Positions 12,544 through 22,769 of a stretch of DNA of 64,000 bases are shown here, in pieces. The notes below the pieces were generated by a model, which saw nothing but the letters and a program-made list of their open reading frames with translations, was not told the DNA's origin and did no database searches. Made by a program: the position numbers and the translations under genes. Origin of the DNA: Oidiodendron maius Zn (lineage: Eukaryota > Ascomycota > Leotiomycetes > Myxotrichaceae); contig KN832871.1 in the NCBI GenBank assembly GCA_000827325.1, forward strand, positions 248,001 through 312,000. Direction: 5' to 3'. Each line of letters starts with the position of its first letter. Within the stretch, counting starts at the first letter, position 1.

Positions 12544-14094
12544 ATGAGCGGTCACGAAAAGAAAGGGCGCCCTGTCCGCATGGCAGGAAGGGGGGTAATT
12601 GCCGCTCCGCCGCGCGTCGCCCTCAGCGGCCGCTCCAACAAAGCTGAGTCGCATGATGATGGAGCATCTGCTAAGAGTGCCGCGGATGGTAATGGCTCCG
12701 AGGCTGACGAGGCTGAATTGAGCACGAAGGACAAGCGTATCGCTGAGCTCGAGTCCAAAGTGGCAGATTACAATCGCGAGCTCACGCAGATGAGGGACGA
12801 GAAGCGGCAGGAGGAGTCCGAGACAGCGGCGCATTGGCAGCAGAAGTACTCGAGTCTCTACAAGACCTACCTCAATACCGATACGGACCTACGGCTTCTG
12901 CGGCAGGAGGCCAACTCGGTCCAGAAGGGCAGAGAAGACAGAGATAGGGATTACAAGACCACAATCTCTACCCTGATGCAGGAACGGGAGGGCTTCCGCG
13001 AGGCGTATAATCTGGCAATGGGAGAGAAGAATGTCAAGGATCTGGCAATCAAGGAGCTGCAGAGTCAGATCAAAGAGCTTCAGAGCCAGGTTTGGGGCTT
13101 GAAGAACTTTGTAAGTACGAGCTCCAAGATGGATGAGCAGGTCACGGACGAGTTCTTCGCCGAGCAGATGCAGCGATTGGGGAACTCATTGCAGAATTGG
13201 GTTATCACAAACTTCAGGAGGGTCAAGCTTGGTATGAACATTTTTCTGAATTATATTTCCATGCCTAGTGCACCTGCCGGGTCCTTCTCCCCTTTTATTG
13301 CCATTGGATCCGCCAATAGCTTCCCGCCGTCCCTAGTCGGAAGCGTTTAGCCTTCCTATTTATTCTGACATAATAAGTAGATACTGAGAAGGCCAGTGAG
13401 GAAATGAAAGCACAACTCCTACACTTGGTACCTACCTACGAGGCTCTAGCAGCCACATCCAAGGTCCACCTCATTCAGTCGATTGTGTCGCGGCTTTTCG
13501 TAAACTCTGTTTTCGAAGAATATTTCGTGGGCCTTCCCAAGGAGCAAGCAGACGAGCTCAAAAATGTCGAGAGATATCTCGGTAGTTTTGGTGAGCTCTA
13601 TAGACCTTGCCGACGTACAGGACTGATTGATCTTAGGCTCAACTGAGAGCATGAATCAATGGAGGTCTACGACCCTGGCTCTGCTCCGGAAAGAGGCGCC
13701 GCAGAAGCTGCAGAACCAGACAGCAGCTGTCGTAGAGGCAGCGGTAGTCCAAGTAAACAGCATATTATCTTCGATCAGCGACGCACAGAGCTCGGACCTG
13801 AGGGACCAGTCGTTACGGGCGCTGATTAATAGTTCGATTGACCTGTCTCGACTGCTCAGAGTTCAAAAGGCAATCTTCACCGTTATCATGCCATCGATCG
13901 AAGGCCATCAGAGAACGATGTTCGATGTTGAGAGTATGGAGGACATCGGCGGCGAGGATGAAGACACCTTACATGAGCGGGAAATCCGCTGCGTTACGTT
14001 TCCTGGAATCGCCAAGTCAGGAGACGAGAATGGGGGAAGCTCTCATCTAAGGAATATTGTCGCCAAGATTAGGGTGCTATGTGCACCAGACTGA
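12544..14094 (+). CDS. Coiled-coil protein of unknown function
   Basis: Exons 12544-13231, 13381-13590 and 13637-14094 splice in phase to 451 residues. The N-terminus is basic and proline-containing (MSGHEKKGRPVRMAGRG). Residues about 55-190 are rich in Glu, Lys, Arg and Gln with repeated 'KDKRIAELESKVADYNREL'-like heptads, which predicts a coiled coil. The rest is helical with an acidic patch (EDIGGEDEDTLHE). I do not recognise a named family. The coiled coil followed by a conserved-looking helical C-terminal half is reminiscent of uncharacterised Pezizomycotina proteins. The retained intron 1 would end the frame near 13350, so splicing is needed for the C-terminal half. Gene structure is well supported by phase; function is unknown. 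Confidence 0.75.
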
Positions 14095-15868
14095 AAAGGG
14101 GCGAGTAGGAAAAAAAGGGTGCAATTCGGGGACGATGCCGAGGAGGAGGCATCTGAGAATGGACGGCTCTTTTCTTGCAGGCACATGTTCATAATGTGAG
14201 GACGCAGAAGAGAGACCATGTTCTTCTCTATGAGGAGGGGTTCTCCGAGTCAATTTATTTGTCATTCTCATCAGAACCTCTTACTTTATTTACAACCGAT
14301 TTGGCAGATAAATCTCAAATTAGAGCCTAACGTGACCTAATACTCTGCACTCACTCTTCACCGCTCCACCGCTCCAGCACCAGAATGTGGCTTAGGGCGG
14401 CTCGTGGACAGTATTGCAGGAGGGAGGCTCCGCATGTCCAGTAGTAAGGATCCACAACGCAAGCAATATGATGTTGCAGGCGACCCCTGGCCGTGCATAA
14501 CACGATAGGAGAACGAGGGATAGCAGGAAGAAGAACGTGACAGAAACGACAATCATATCAACAAATGGGATTGATGATGGAATGAGATTGGAGGGATGAG
14601 AATAAGACACTCGCAAGTTGACATACGTTTAGAGGACTTCTCCGCCAGGATGAATGTCAGTTCATCGGCCAAATTTGTAGTACATTATTCCATGTTGCGG
14701 TACTGCGCATCAAGCGAATGAACTGTAGTTATAGAGATAGAACTGTAAGATGACTGTGCCTTGAACGCTGAATGTCAAGTCAAATCAGGCTGGTGCTACA
14801 GAGTGAAGAACGATGCGTAAGAATGTCCCGACTCACCATACCCCAGCATCAACAGCTTCCGTCAGGGACTCCCTCGCCTCCTCGTACTGCAGAGCAGGGC
14901 GAGTCTCGAATTTCTCTCCTTTTGTATTGCGGGGAGCGGTGAGGGCAGACATGAACATGTTTGCTCTAGGCATAATAGAGAAGGGAAGTGGCTGGCCGCC
15001 CGGGCAGGCGGTTGGTTGCACAATCGCACTGAGGGAGACACTCAGCCACGGCAACGGCCCCAGGTGTTACCCAAATTCTCCATATCCGCACTTCCGACTG
15101 CAGGAGATCCGACGACATGTATGGCTTGCAGGATCGGTGTTACAGGTAAAAGCTGGGGTGTTCGCGCTGTGTAAGTCTCTCGAGGCACGAACCACACAGG
15201 CGCGCGAGATGCTGCAATCCCAAGCCATTATCCCGCCCTATAATCTGACACTCAAGGGCGATATGCTCCGCGTTGGCCATTTCCACAGACAGGTAACTGA
15301 TGCTCGCGCGCTGGTGGTTGGCCGCGTCGCCCTGTGCCGACAAACTGCTGGCACCCAAAAACCCTTCATGGCGGAGCATCCACACCACATCCATCTGCAA
15401 ATATTGGGTGACGGGTCACTGACCGCCATTTATCTACGCTCAACAGCCTCCTGGACTTCCAGAATATTTTTGTGCAGCGAGATTTTGATCCTCATCTTCT
15501 CTGTTGTAGCATAGCGCGAAGACTTTCAATCTTGTCTCCTACAGGGGTTTAGGAGGGAAGCTTTGGTCTCGCGTCTCCACGTCCGCAAGAAGCGAAAAAG
15601 TTCGCCACCCGCTCTTTACTGCCCCCCTCCCTCTTGACAACCCGCAACACCAACGTTTCTCGACTGGTTCCCCCAGCCCGCCGCCGAAATCTGGGTGATT
15701 TTGGAGGCCGTCCTGCTCCACCGTCCTCTTTGACGCGGTTCTGGGAGCGGAGCGGCTTTCCGGAAACCCAGAAATCTACTCTCTGAGGACCCCCCTTTCT
15801 CTCCGCGTCATTTGCGCTGGTCGCCATTCGTACTCTCTTCCCACCGAGCAAAGGGAGTCTAAGCAATC
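14095..15868. other. Long intergenic region with only weak coding signals
   Basis: About 1.8 kb. A 233-codon frame at 14813-15514 (+) looks random in composition and lacks a domain. On the minus strand, 14392-14616 encodes two hydrophobic segments and is listed separately. The part before 15869 is C/T-rich and likely the leader of the next gene. Confidence 0.4.
14392..14616 (-). CDS. Possible exon of a small membrane protein
   Basis: A 74-codon frame with two adjacent hydrophobic stretches, VVSVTFFFLLSLVLLSCY and ACNIILLALWIL, which resemble transmembrane helices. It could be the last exon of a multi-exon membrane protein whose earlier exons lie in 14833-15400 on the same strand. I could not join these in phase to any family I recognise. 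It may equally be a chance hydrophobic frame. Confidence 0.2.
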   Translation of the reverse strand: MRVSYSHPSNLIPSSIPFVDMIVVSVTFFFLLSLVLLSCYARPGVACNIILLALWILTTGHAEPPSCNTVHEPP

Positions 15869-16726
15869 ATGGCGGACGGCAGTCTCAGGATCCAGATTTT
15901 ATTCGTGGATCGGACCGAGACGCGCCTGTTAGGAGAACAAAAGCCTAGAAACGTCCGTATCATCCAGACACGCAGCAACGCCGTTGCAGAATCTAATACC
16001 AACTGCCCCCCATCGTTGGATGGGTCTGGGAGCACCGTCTCCACTGGCTCTGGTGACACGGGACACAAGTTCAGTGATGCATCGAGCCAGAAATCCGCCC
16101 CAGCAACTTCCGTAACATCAATATCGGCTGCACCAACTGGAGTCGACGTGCCACGCACGCTGGACCAGCAACTGCAACAGATGTCCCTGCCAGACTATAC
16201 TCTCCCATGCGAGTTCTTGTTCACTGGCTGCACCGCAGTTTTCCGCCCTTCCGACCATGAAGACTGGATTGCTCACACTTTCGAGCATCTCACTCACGAT
16301 ATTTATCCCCCCTCGAAAACCGTCTGCATCTTCTGCGATACCAAGTTCGATTGTTCCGAGACCGAAACCGACCCGATGGATAACTGGCGACTGCGTATGG
16401 ATCACATCCATGATCATTTTCGGGGGGGCGAACTGGCCGCAACCGCACGGCCGGACTTTTTCGTCCTCAACCATATGCAGATGCACGGGTTGATCAGTCG
16501 TGAAAAACACGACCATCTGACGACATATTCCGAGAGGCCGTTCGTTGATGGGCTTAGGCCGCGTGGCTGGGAGCCAGACTCGAGGAGGTATCGGAGAGAG
16601 AGGGAGACCCAAGTGGAGCACGATCTCCAGAAAGAAAGACGCCTCCTGAAAAAAAATGGCAGAACAAAATTAAGGGCGCAAGGGCACATATATGTCCATG
16701 CATCCTCCGGAAAGCCTGCACTCTAA
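15869..16726 (+). CDS. C2H2-like zinc-binding protein of unknown function
   Basis: A single exon of 285 residues. Residues 1-105 are Ser/Thr-rich. From about 110 there is a Cys-x6-Cys pair (PCEFLFTGC) followed by histidines in DHEDWIAHTFEH. A second unit has CIFC and a downstream His-x3-His (HIHDH). Both resemble degenerate C2H2 zinc fingers, as in a widespread group of fungal proteins with such domains near the C-terminus. The tail is highly basic (RRYRRERETQ, RRLLKKNGRTKLR), which might bind nucleic acid or act as a nuclear signal. I cannot assign a target or pathway. The start is the first ATG after a C/T-rich leader. Confidence 0.7.
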   Translation: MADGSLRIQILFVDRTETRLLGEQKPRNVRIIQTRSNAVAESNTNCPPSLDGSGSTVSTGSGDTGHKFSDASSQKSAPATSVTSISAAPTGVDVPRTLDQQLQQMSLPDYTLPCEFLFTGCTAVFRPSDHEDWIAHTFEHLTHDIYPPSKTVCIFCDTKFDCSETETDPMDNWRLRMDHIHDHFRGGELAATARPDFFVLNHMQMHGLISREKHDHLTTYSERPFVDGLRPRGWEPDSRRYRRERETQVEHDLQKERRLLKKNGRTKLRAQGHIYVHASSGKPAL

Positions 16727-17317
16727 TTGCCGCGAGAGAAGCGGTGTGGACGTGCTTCAGGAATAGGCGATACCTCTCTGGAGGTCGATGACTTTTCCTA
16801 TCCCGAACCCACAACTCTATAAAGGATGCAGAGATAATTGCTTTTTACATGGCGGTGAAAATTCAATTGACCGGGCGTTGCAAGGACGCAAGTCGCCGAA
16901 ACCGCGGCTTAATCAAGAGTGGCGAAAAATTGTTTTTTTCATGGCCTGGTTGCCATCTGATTTACACTCCTCACCTTCTTGCTCTGTGTTTCTTGATCTT
17001 TGGCATTGCTGCCAGGGGGGTGTTTTGCTTATGTATTGTGATGTCGTGTGGGGTTCCGAAAACATGGTTCCGGAAGTTTCCTGGGTAAGGCAACCGCCAC
17101 AGGGCTGAGGCTACATGGTTGCTACTGATATTGGGTAAAACGTGTCGCGATTTAGCATGGATAAAGCGGGATTTTTTTGGTACTGTCGTTGATTATGATG
17201 GGACATGAAGATATAAGGATGCATTTTCGAGCCGTTGTGATTTAGGGACTTCTCGGCTCTTCGAAGCATTGCAGGTTTTATACACTCATGGAGGTGTATT
17301 GGGTAGTCCTGACACAT
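16727..17317. other. Intergenic, 3' of the C2H2-like gene
   Basis: About 590 bases before the duplicated contig end. Short open frames only. I see nothing I can name. Confidence 0.4.
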
Positions 17318-17814
17318 GTTAGCAATGTTACGAGAGCAATGGTTTCATCAGACTACTTATTATGGTTTGTGGCCATCTGGTGCGTCTGTGGCGTGAAAGT
17401 GATCCTCCTTCCAAATTTGACCTCCTGCCCTCTTCCATATATATCTCGCCAGGCACTCTATAATAAATGCTGGCTTGGTCCCGCGTTGTACTATTCGGGG
17501 TTCACCGAGAATGGATGGCCTGACTAGGTAAGACAAAAGGTGCATGTGCCCAATATAGTGAAATATGCTGCACATAAATAACGTCGCCTTGGATCCACGA
17601 AAGTGAGTCCTCTCGGCCTTCTCCTTCTCACAAATCTCACCCAGCCACTTTACGAATCAAACATCCAAAATCAAAAACAACACGACTCGCGAAAATACGA
17701 TAAATTATCAGATGGCCAATACTATTATCTTCCTAAAATGGATAGAGGAAGGATCTTGAATCCATTGGTTCGCACGAGGCGAATAAAGGGGTAATATGGT
17801 CCGCATTGTCTACA
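17318..17814. repeat. Left copy of a 497-base perfect direct repeat flanking the gap
   Basis: These 497 bases end exactly where the N run begins. As far as I can read, they are identical to 18708-19204, which starts exactly where the N run ends. The pattern is that of two contig ends overlapping the same locus and scaffolded without being merged. No gene is recognised inside. Confidence 0.9.
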
Positions 17815-18707
17815 NNNNNNNNNNNNNNNNNNNNNNNNNNNNNNNNNNNNNNNNNNNNNNNNNNNNNNNNNNNNNNNNNNNNNNNNNNNNNNNNNNNNNN
17901 NNNNNNNNNNNNNNNNNNNNNNNNNNNNNNNNNNNNNNNNNNNNNNNNNNNNNNNNNNNNNNNNNNNNNNNNNNNNNNNNNNNNNNNNNNNNNNNNNNNN
18001 NNNNNNNNNNNNNNNNNNNNNNNNNNNNNNNNNNNNNNNNNNNNNNNNNNNNNNNNNNNNNNNNNNNNNNNNNNNNNNNNNNNNNNNNNNNNNNNNNNNN
18101 NNNNNNNNNNNNNNNNNNNNNNNNNNNNNNNNNNNNNNNNNNNNNNNNNNNNNNNNNNNNNNNNNNNNNNNNNNNNNNNNNNNNNNNNNNNNNNNNNNNN
18201 NNNNNNNNNNNNNNNNNNNNNNNNNNNNNNNNNNNNNNNNNNNNNNNNNNNNNNNNNNNNNNNNNNNNNNNNNNNNNNNNNNNNNNNNNNNNNNNNNNNN
18301 NNNNNNNNNNNNNNNNNNNNNNNNNNNNNNNNNNNNNNNNNNNNNNNNNNNNNNNNNNNNNNNNNNNNNNNNNNNNNNNNNNNNNNNNNNNNNNNNNNNN
18401 NNNNNNNNNNNNNNNNNNNNNNNNNNNNNNNNNNNNNNNNNNNNNNNNNNNNNNNNNNNNNNNNNNNNNNNNNNNNNNNNNNNNNNNNNNNNNNNNNNNN
18501 NNNNNNNNNNNNNNNNNNNNNNNNNNNNNNNNNNNNNNNNNNNNNNNNNNNNNNNNNNNNNNNNNNNNNNNNNNNNNNNNNNNNNNNNNNNNNNNNNNNN
18601 NNNNNNNNNNNNNNNNNNNNNNNNNNNNNNNNNNNNNNNNNNNNNNNNNNNNNNNNNNNNNNNNNNNNNNNNNNNNNNNNNNNNNNNNNNNNNNNNNNNN
18701 NNNNNNN
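17815..18707. other. Assembly gap of 893 Ns
   Basis: Unbroken run of undetermined bases. Because its flanks are the same 497-base sequence, the gap is probably artificial and its length carries no information. Any open frame running through it is meaningless. Confidence 0.99.
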
Positions 18708-19204
18708 GTTAGCAATGTTACGAGAGCAATGGTTTCATCAGACTACTTATTATGGTTTGTGGCCATCTGGTGCGTCTGTGGCGTGAAAGTGATCCTCCTT
18801 CCAAATTTGACCTCCTGCCCTCTTCCATATATATCTCGCCAGGCACTCTATAATAAATGCTGGCTTGGTCCCGCGTTGTACTATTCGGGGTTCACCGAGA
18901 ATGGATGGCCTGACTAGGTAAGACAAAAGGTGCATGTGCCCAATATAGTGAAATATGCTGCACATAAATAACGTCGCCTTGGATCCACGAAAGTGAGTCC
19001 TCTCGGCCTTCTCCTTCTCACAAATCTCACCCAGCCACTTTACGAATCAAACATCCAAAATCAAAAACAACACGACTCGCGAAAATACGATAAATTATCA
19101 GATGGCCAATACTATTATCTTCCTAAAATGGATAGAGGAAGGATCTTGAATCCATTGGTTCGCACGAGGCGAATAAAGGGGTAATATGGTCCGCATTGTC
19201 TACA
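18708..19204. repeat. Right copy of the 497-base direct repeat
   Basis: Identical to 17318-17814. It continues without a break into unique sequence at 19205, as expected for the start of the second contig. Confidence 0.9.
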
Positions 19205-19720
19205 CAGCCTCGTTTCGCCATTCAGAAGGAGAATCCAATCGTGTGTTCGAAGGCCCATAAAATCACTAGGCTTCGACTGGCAAGCCGAAGTCCGATATAT
19301 ATAGGGACTTCTGTCCCGATCCAACCGGTCGATACGATATCTAGCTTGCCTTGGAATTCCGTGTGGTGAAATTGTGTGCCTCACCTTGATGCCCAAGAGC
19401 TGGTCCACGCAACAACACCACTAGAGAGGATGCTCTTGCGTCAGAATGCGCTGCCACGTATTTTCATGACGGTAGGGACGGTAAGTTATGCTTAGAATGT
19501 GTGTTGGGCACCCGGTTTTTTTCGGGCCTGTTTGCTGAGTTTCTTCATGCTATTGAATATTCGTCTGATATACCTCGTCTTCTCTCCATACATGTCATTT
19601 CTCAATCAGCGTGGATGAGATCTGCTATAAAATAACACCAGCCTAATATCCATCATAAGGCATCCATTTCCATGAACCTTATTCGTATATAAACACTGAC
19701 ACCTGCCGACGAACGGACGC
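19205..19720. other. Intergenic, 3' of the Hsp70-like gene
   Basis: About 515 bases with no recognisable gene. A small inverted pairing occurs near 19268-19290 (ggcttcgactggcaagccgaag), which could fold as a hairpin. I found no tRNA-like B box. Confidence 0.35.
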
Positions 19721-21975
19721 CTAGTGGAACTCAGCCTCCACACGACCGTATCTGTACCCATCGACTTTCAACTCAAACGCCAGCCCCGCACTCTCCACCA
19801 CCATCTCCAGGGTGAAGTCTAGATTATCGAATTCCACACCTCGTGTCGTTGTCAACCTCGTGAATAAACTTTTCGGAACAGCACCAAGGTCTGTCGTAAG
19901 TGTGCAAACATTGATGAGATCCTTGGTGTAAGAGGAAGGCGGATCTCCGTCAGCATCCGAAGCAATCAGGTCATCAGATACGATCTAGATAGCATATGTG
20001 AACTTTGGCATGTCATATTGGACTGGGGGGAGCCATACCAGTGACTGTCCGGGCCGAAAATTTCGTGTATAATGGAAGCTCACAGGCGTAGCTGCACTAA
20101 GAGCTTCTCCCTATGGCAAAGTTAGCGCAGTCAAAATAAATTTGGAACTTTGAGCCTCACTTTGGCAATGTGCCACTGCATTCTATCACTAACCATCCAT
20201 CGCTCCCACAAGGGGCTCCAGTATCGCTCACTGACTTGATGCTTATCTTCATCATAGACCGTTGCATATGATGTACCGTAGTGCATTCTCGCTTTACGAG
20301 AAATCACCATACTCCCTTCCAGGCCCCTTAACACAGCACCTCGCACGACGGCTGTCCATGCATTGACAGGCTGCATGACTTCGACAGAGCCATTTTCGAT
20401 CAAGCTATTCGCTTGTGCATGCGTTGGTCTCTCACTATAAGGAGGCGGTGCTGCAGTATTAAAGTGTGCTTTCAACCGTGTGTAAAGGTAGTTGCTTTGG
20501 CCGAACCCCCCCACAAGGACTATGCCTGATACTATCCCGCCCTTCTTCCTTATGCCATCGACCTGGCCCTGTACTAGATCACACACTTCCTTGATGACAG
20601 GTTCAAATATCTCCTTGACTTGTGCAGCAGTCATAACCAGGAATCCACTGTCTAGGCCGGCTTCTTCGTCATCCGGTAAACCGGGAAATGGCACATTGAC
20701 CTCTGCATGTTCCGCCTCGTTGAAGTTGCGCTTAACAAACTCTTCCCAATATCGCAAGCCCATTTGCCAGCTCTTGCTCTTCTTCATCTTCAGCTCCTCG
20801 AAGCGTTCTGCTCCGATACGCCCTCTTACATGCTCTTCGAACCGGTAGTTGAGGAAAGCGCTGCCGCAGAGCCCGCCGGTTCCGACTGCAGATTCTTCAA
20901 CCCGCAAAGGCTTCAACGAGATGATCTTATATGCTATCAGGTCCACAGTCCCTCCTCCAGCGTCGCAGACAACAAAATTATCGCCAGGACTTAGATGATT
21001 GGGCTGTATAGCTTTGAGAGTATAGACTGCAGCTGCTTCAGGTTCACTGATCATCTGTATCTCCGATTTTGCGCCCATTCCAGCCCTTTCAGCCGCTTGT
21101 AGGGTAGTATTCTTTGCGGCATCGGACCAGACAGCTGGGCATGTTAGGACAAAATCCACTTTTGTTGAGGCCATAAATGATTCGCCATAACGCCTCGTGA
21201 GTGTCTCTATGGTGTGATTGTATACTTGGGTCAAGTAGTCACTGACGGCATCTACGACATTTTTATTGTACTTCTTCAGCTGCGCAGCTGTCTCCAACGG
21301 ACTCACATAGAACGGCAGCTTCTGTGACCGGTCGAGAAACAGTTTGATGCATCGAAGGCGGGATTCTTCAGGTCGGAACTGGAAACCCCACTTGATATTA
21401 GGATCTGCCCCACTGGGAGCATTTGGAGTGAAGTCGTATGCGATTTCCGTAGGAACTTTGTCTGAAGTAATTCCATTCCCACCTGGCCAAGTCTTGATTA
21501 TCTCAACATCGTCGGGTGTTGAGGTGTATACGGCAGCCACGCTATTTGCTAGTCAGCAACAAGTATGTGTCGAAACAAGAGCTCAAGGATGCATATTTGA
21601 GAACAGGTTGACTGGGTATTGCAGACGCAATACCATGCGATACATAATTTCTAAACGGTTTGCAGTTGGCGGAGAGAAAGGCACCAGCCCTAACGCCGCT
21701 TTTGCGCCTCTAACCGGCAGCAGTTCGAATGGAGGGGTTTTGTAAATCCCTAGGGCGGGGTACTTGCTTGTGGCGGCGATCTATAAAAGTTCCACTTACC
21801 CTGAGTACGTAGTGCCAAAGTCAAGTCCGACAATTAATCGATCATTGGGAGGCGCTGGTTCTCGAACAGGGCCTGCAATCGCCTCAGTGGATGAGGGAGG
21901 AGTGTAGTTCATGAAATGAGCCCTACTTTGCTGATTACGTCCGGCTTTTGTGCTGACAGGAGGGTTGAGACTCAT
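19721..21975 (-). CDS. Atypical Hsp70-family ATPase, HSPA12-like
   Basis: Minus-strand exons 21975-21800, 21541-20161, 20110-20039 and 19984-19721 give 630 residues. The Hsp70/actin-fold ATPase signatures are present: GLDFGTTYSG near residue 50 (completed by the first splice), VVCDAGGGTVDL for phosphate 2, and GIVLVGGFGQSNYL for the adenosine site. The region after the ATPase domain is short and does not resemble the usual DnaK peptide-binding domain. A proline-rich tail of about 50 residues precedes the first motif. This architecture is that of the expanded fungal Hsp70-like group related to animal HSPA12, not the cytosolic Ssa or Ssb chaperones. Function is uncertain. It is divergent from the RCC1-like gene. 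Confidence 0.85.
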
Positions 21976-22769
21976 GATGCTAGTAATGGGATGGGCTCAA
22001 AGGAGGAGATTGTGGCCATGAATGGCCTCGCGCCTCAGCCGAGTGATATGAAGAGGCCTGCGCCGTGAATGAAATGACCTGTCTGACTCAATACCTCCTT
22101 TCAGGCCGGCGGTTTATGAACAGCTGGGACGCTCAGAGGAACATTGAGGAAGGCGAGAAGCGTCTTGAATGAAGTAAAAGATGCTCTCGGGGTCACCCCT
22201 TTGCAAGGAGCGTTCTGCGTCTGACTCTCCAAGGCCTGAAGATGGTGCAAAGGAGACGTGTTATACACAGAACGCAACTCCAGGACAGATTCCTCCGTAG
22301 GCGTGGATACGAGGATGCTGATAGCCTGCAGGTACAGGTGCACAATATTGCAGCCTGGGGCGCAGGCAGACACTTTGGAGCAGTCTGAGGTCTTTGGCGT
22401 CAGCGATTTAGGCGAGGCGGGGAGATAGAATAAGAGAGGAAGGTAAATCTGACAAGCCTACTCGAAATTGGAGCACTGTTCGTAACATGTAAAGCATATA
22501 CCAGCCCAATTCTTCTACGCAAAAGGCAGGTTCGACGTCGGCTGATGGGTGGAGGTAAGGAACGGCCGTCAAGCGAGCGAAGACCGTGTGGGGAGGAACC
22601 TTACAAGAAGACGATTGCACCGCCCACCGATTATCTTGGATCTCGGATCCTCCTAGGCAGACCTTTCCGCTCGACCTTGCCAAGCAGTCTCATGGCAGAT
22701 CTCTAGACGCATTCCCCGTGCATGACGCCTCAAGCCCAGGAAATCCCATTCCCGTCCCCCGTGCCCCTC
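21976..22769. other. Intergenic between divergent Hsp70-like and RCC1-like genes
   Basis: About 790 bases holding both promoters. Minus-strand frames at 22101-22373 and 22408-22683 could in principle be two exons, but the splice phase does not keep the longer frame open and I recognise no domain. I treat them as chance. Confidence 0.4.

Noticed and set aside
14813-15514. A 233-codon + strand frame
   Set aside because: Composition looks random, no domain recognised, no leader-like upstream tract, and other frames on the opposite strand are equally open.
17796-18917. Open frames of 300-370 codons running through the N run
   Set aside because: They consist almost entirely of unknown residues; the frame is open only because Ns contain no stops.
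17318-19204. The 497-base repeat as a real segmental duplication or mobile-element long terminal repeat
   Set aside because: It abuts the N run exactly on both sides and has no terminal inverted dinucleotides or target-site duplication; an unmerged contig overlap explains it better.
19241-19345. Hairpin-like sequence that might be a tRNA or small RNA
   Set aside because: No B-box-like GGTTCRANNCC and no cloverleaf could be drawn; only one short stem.
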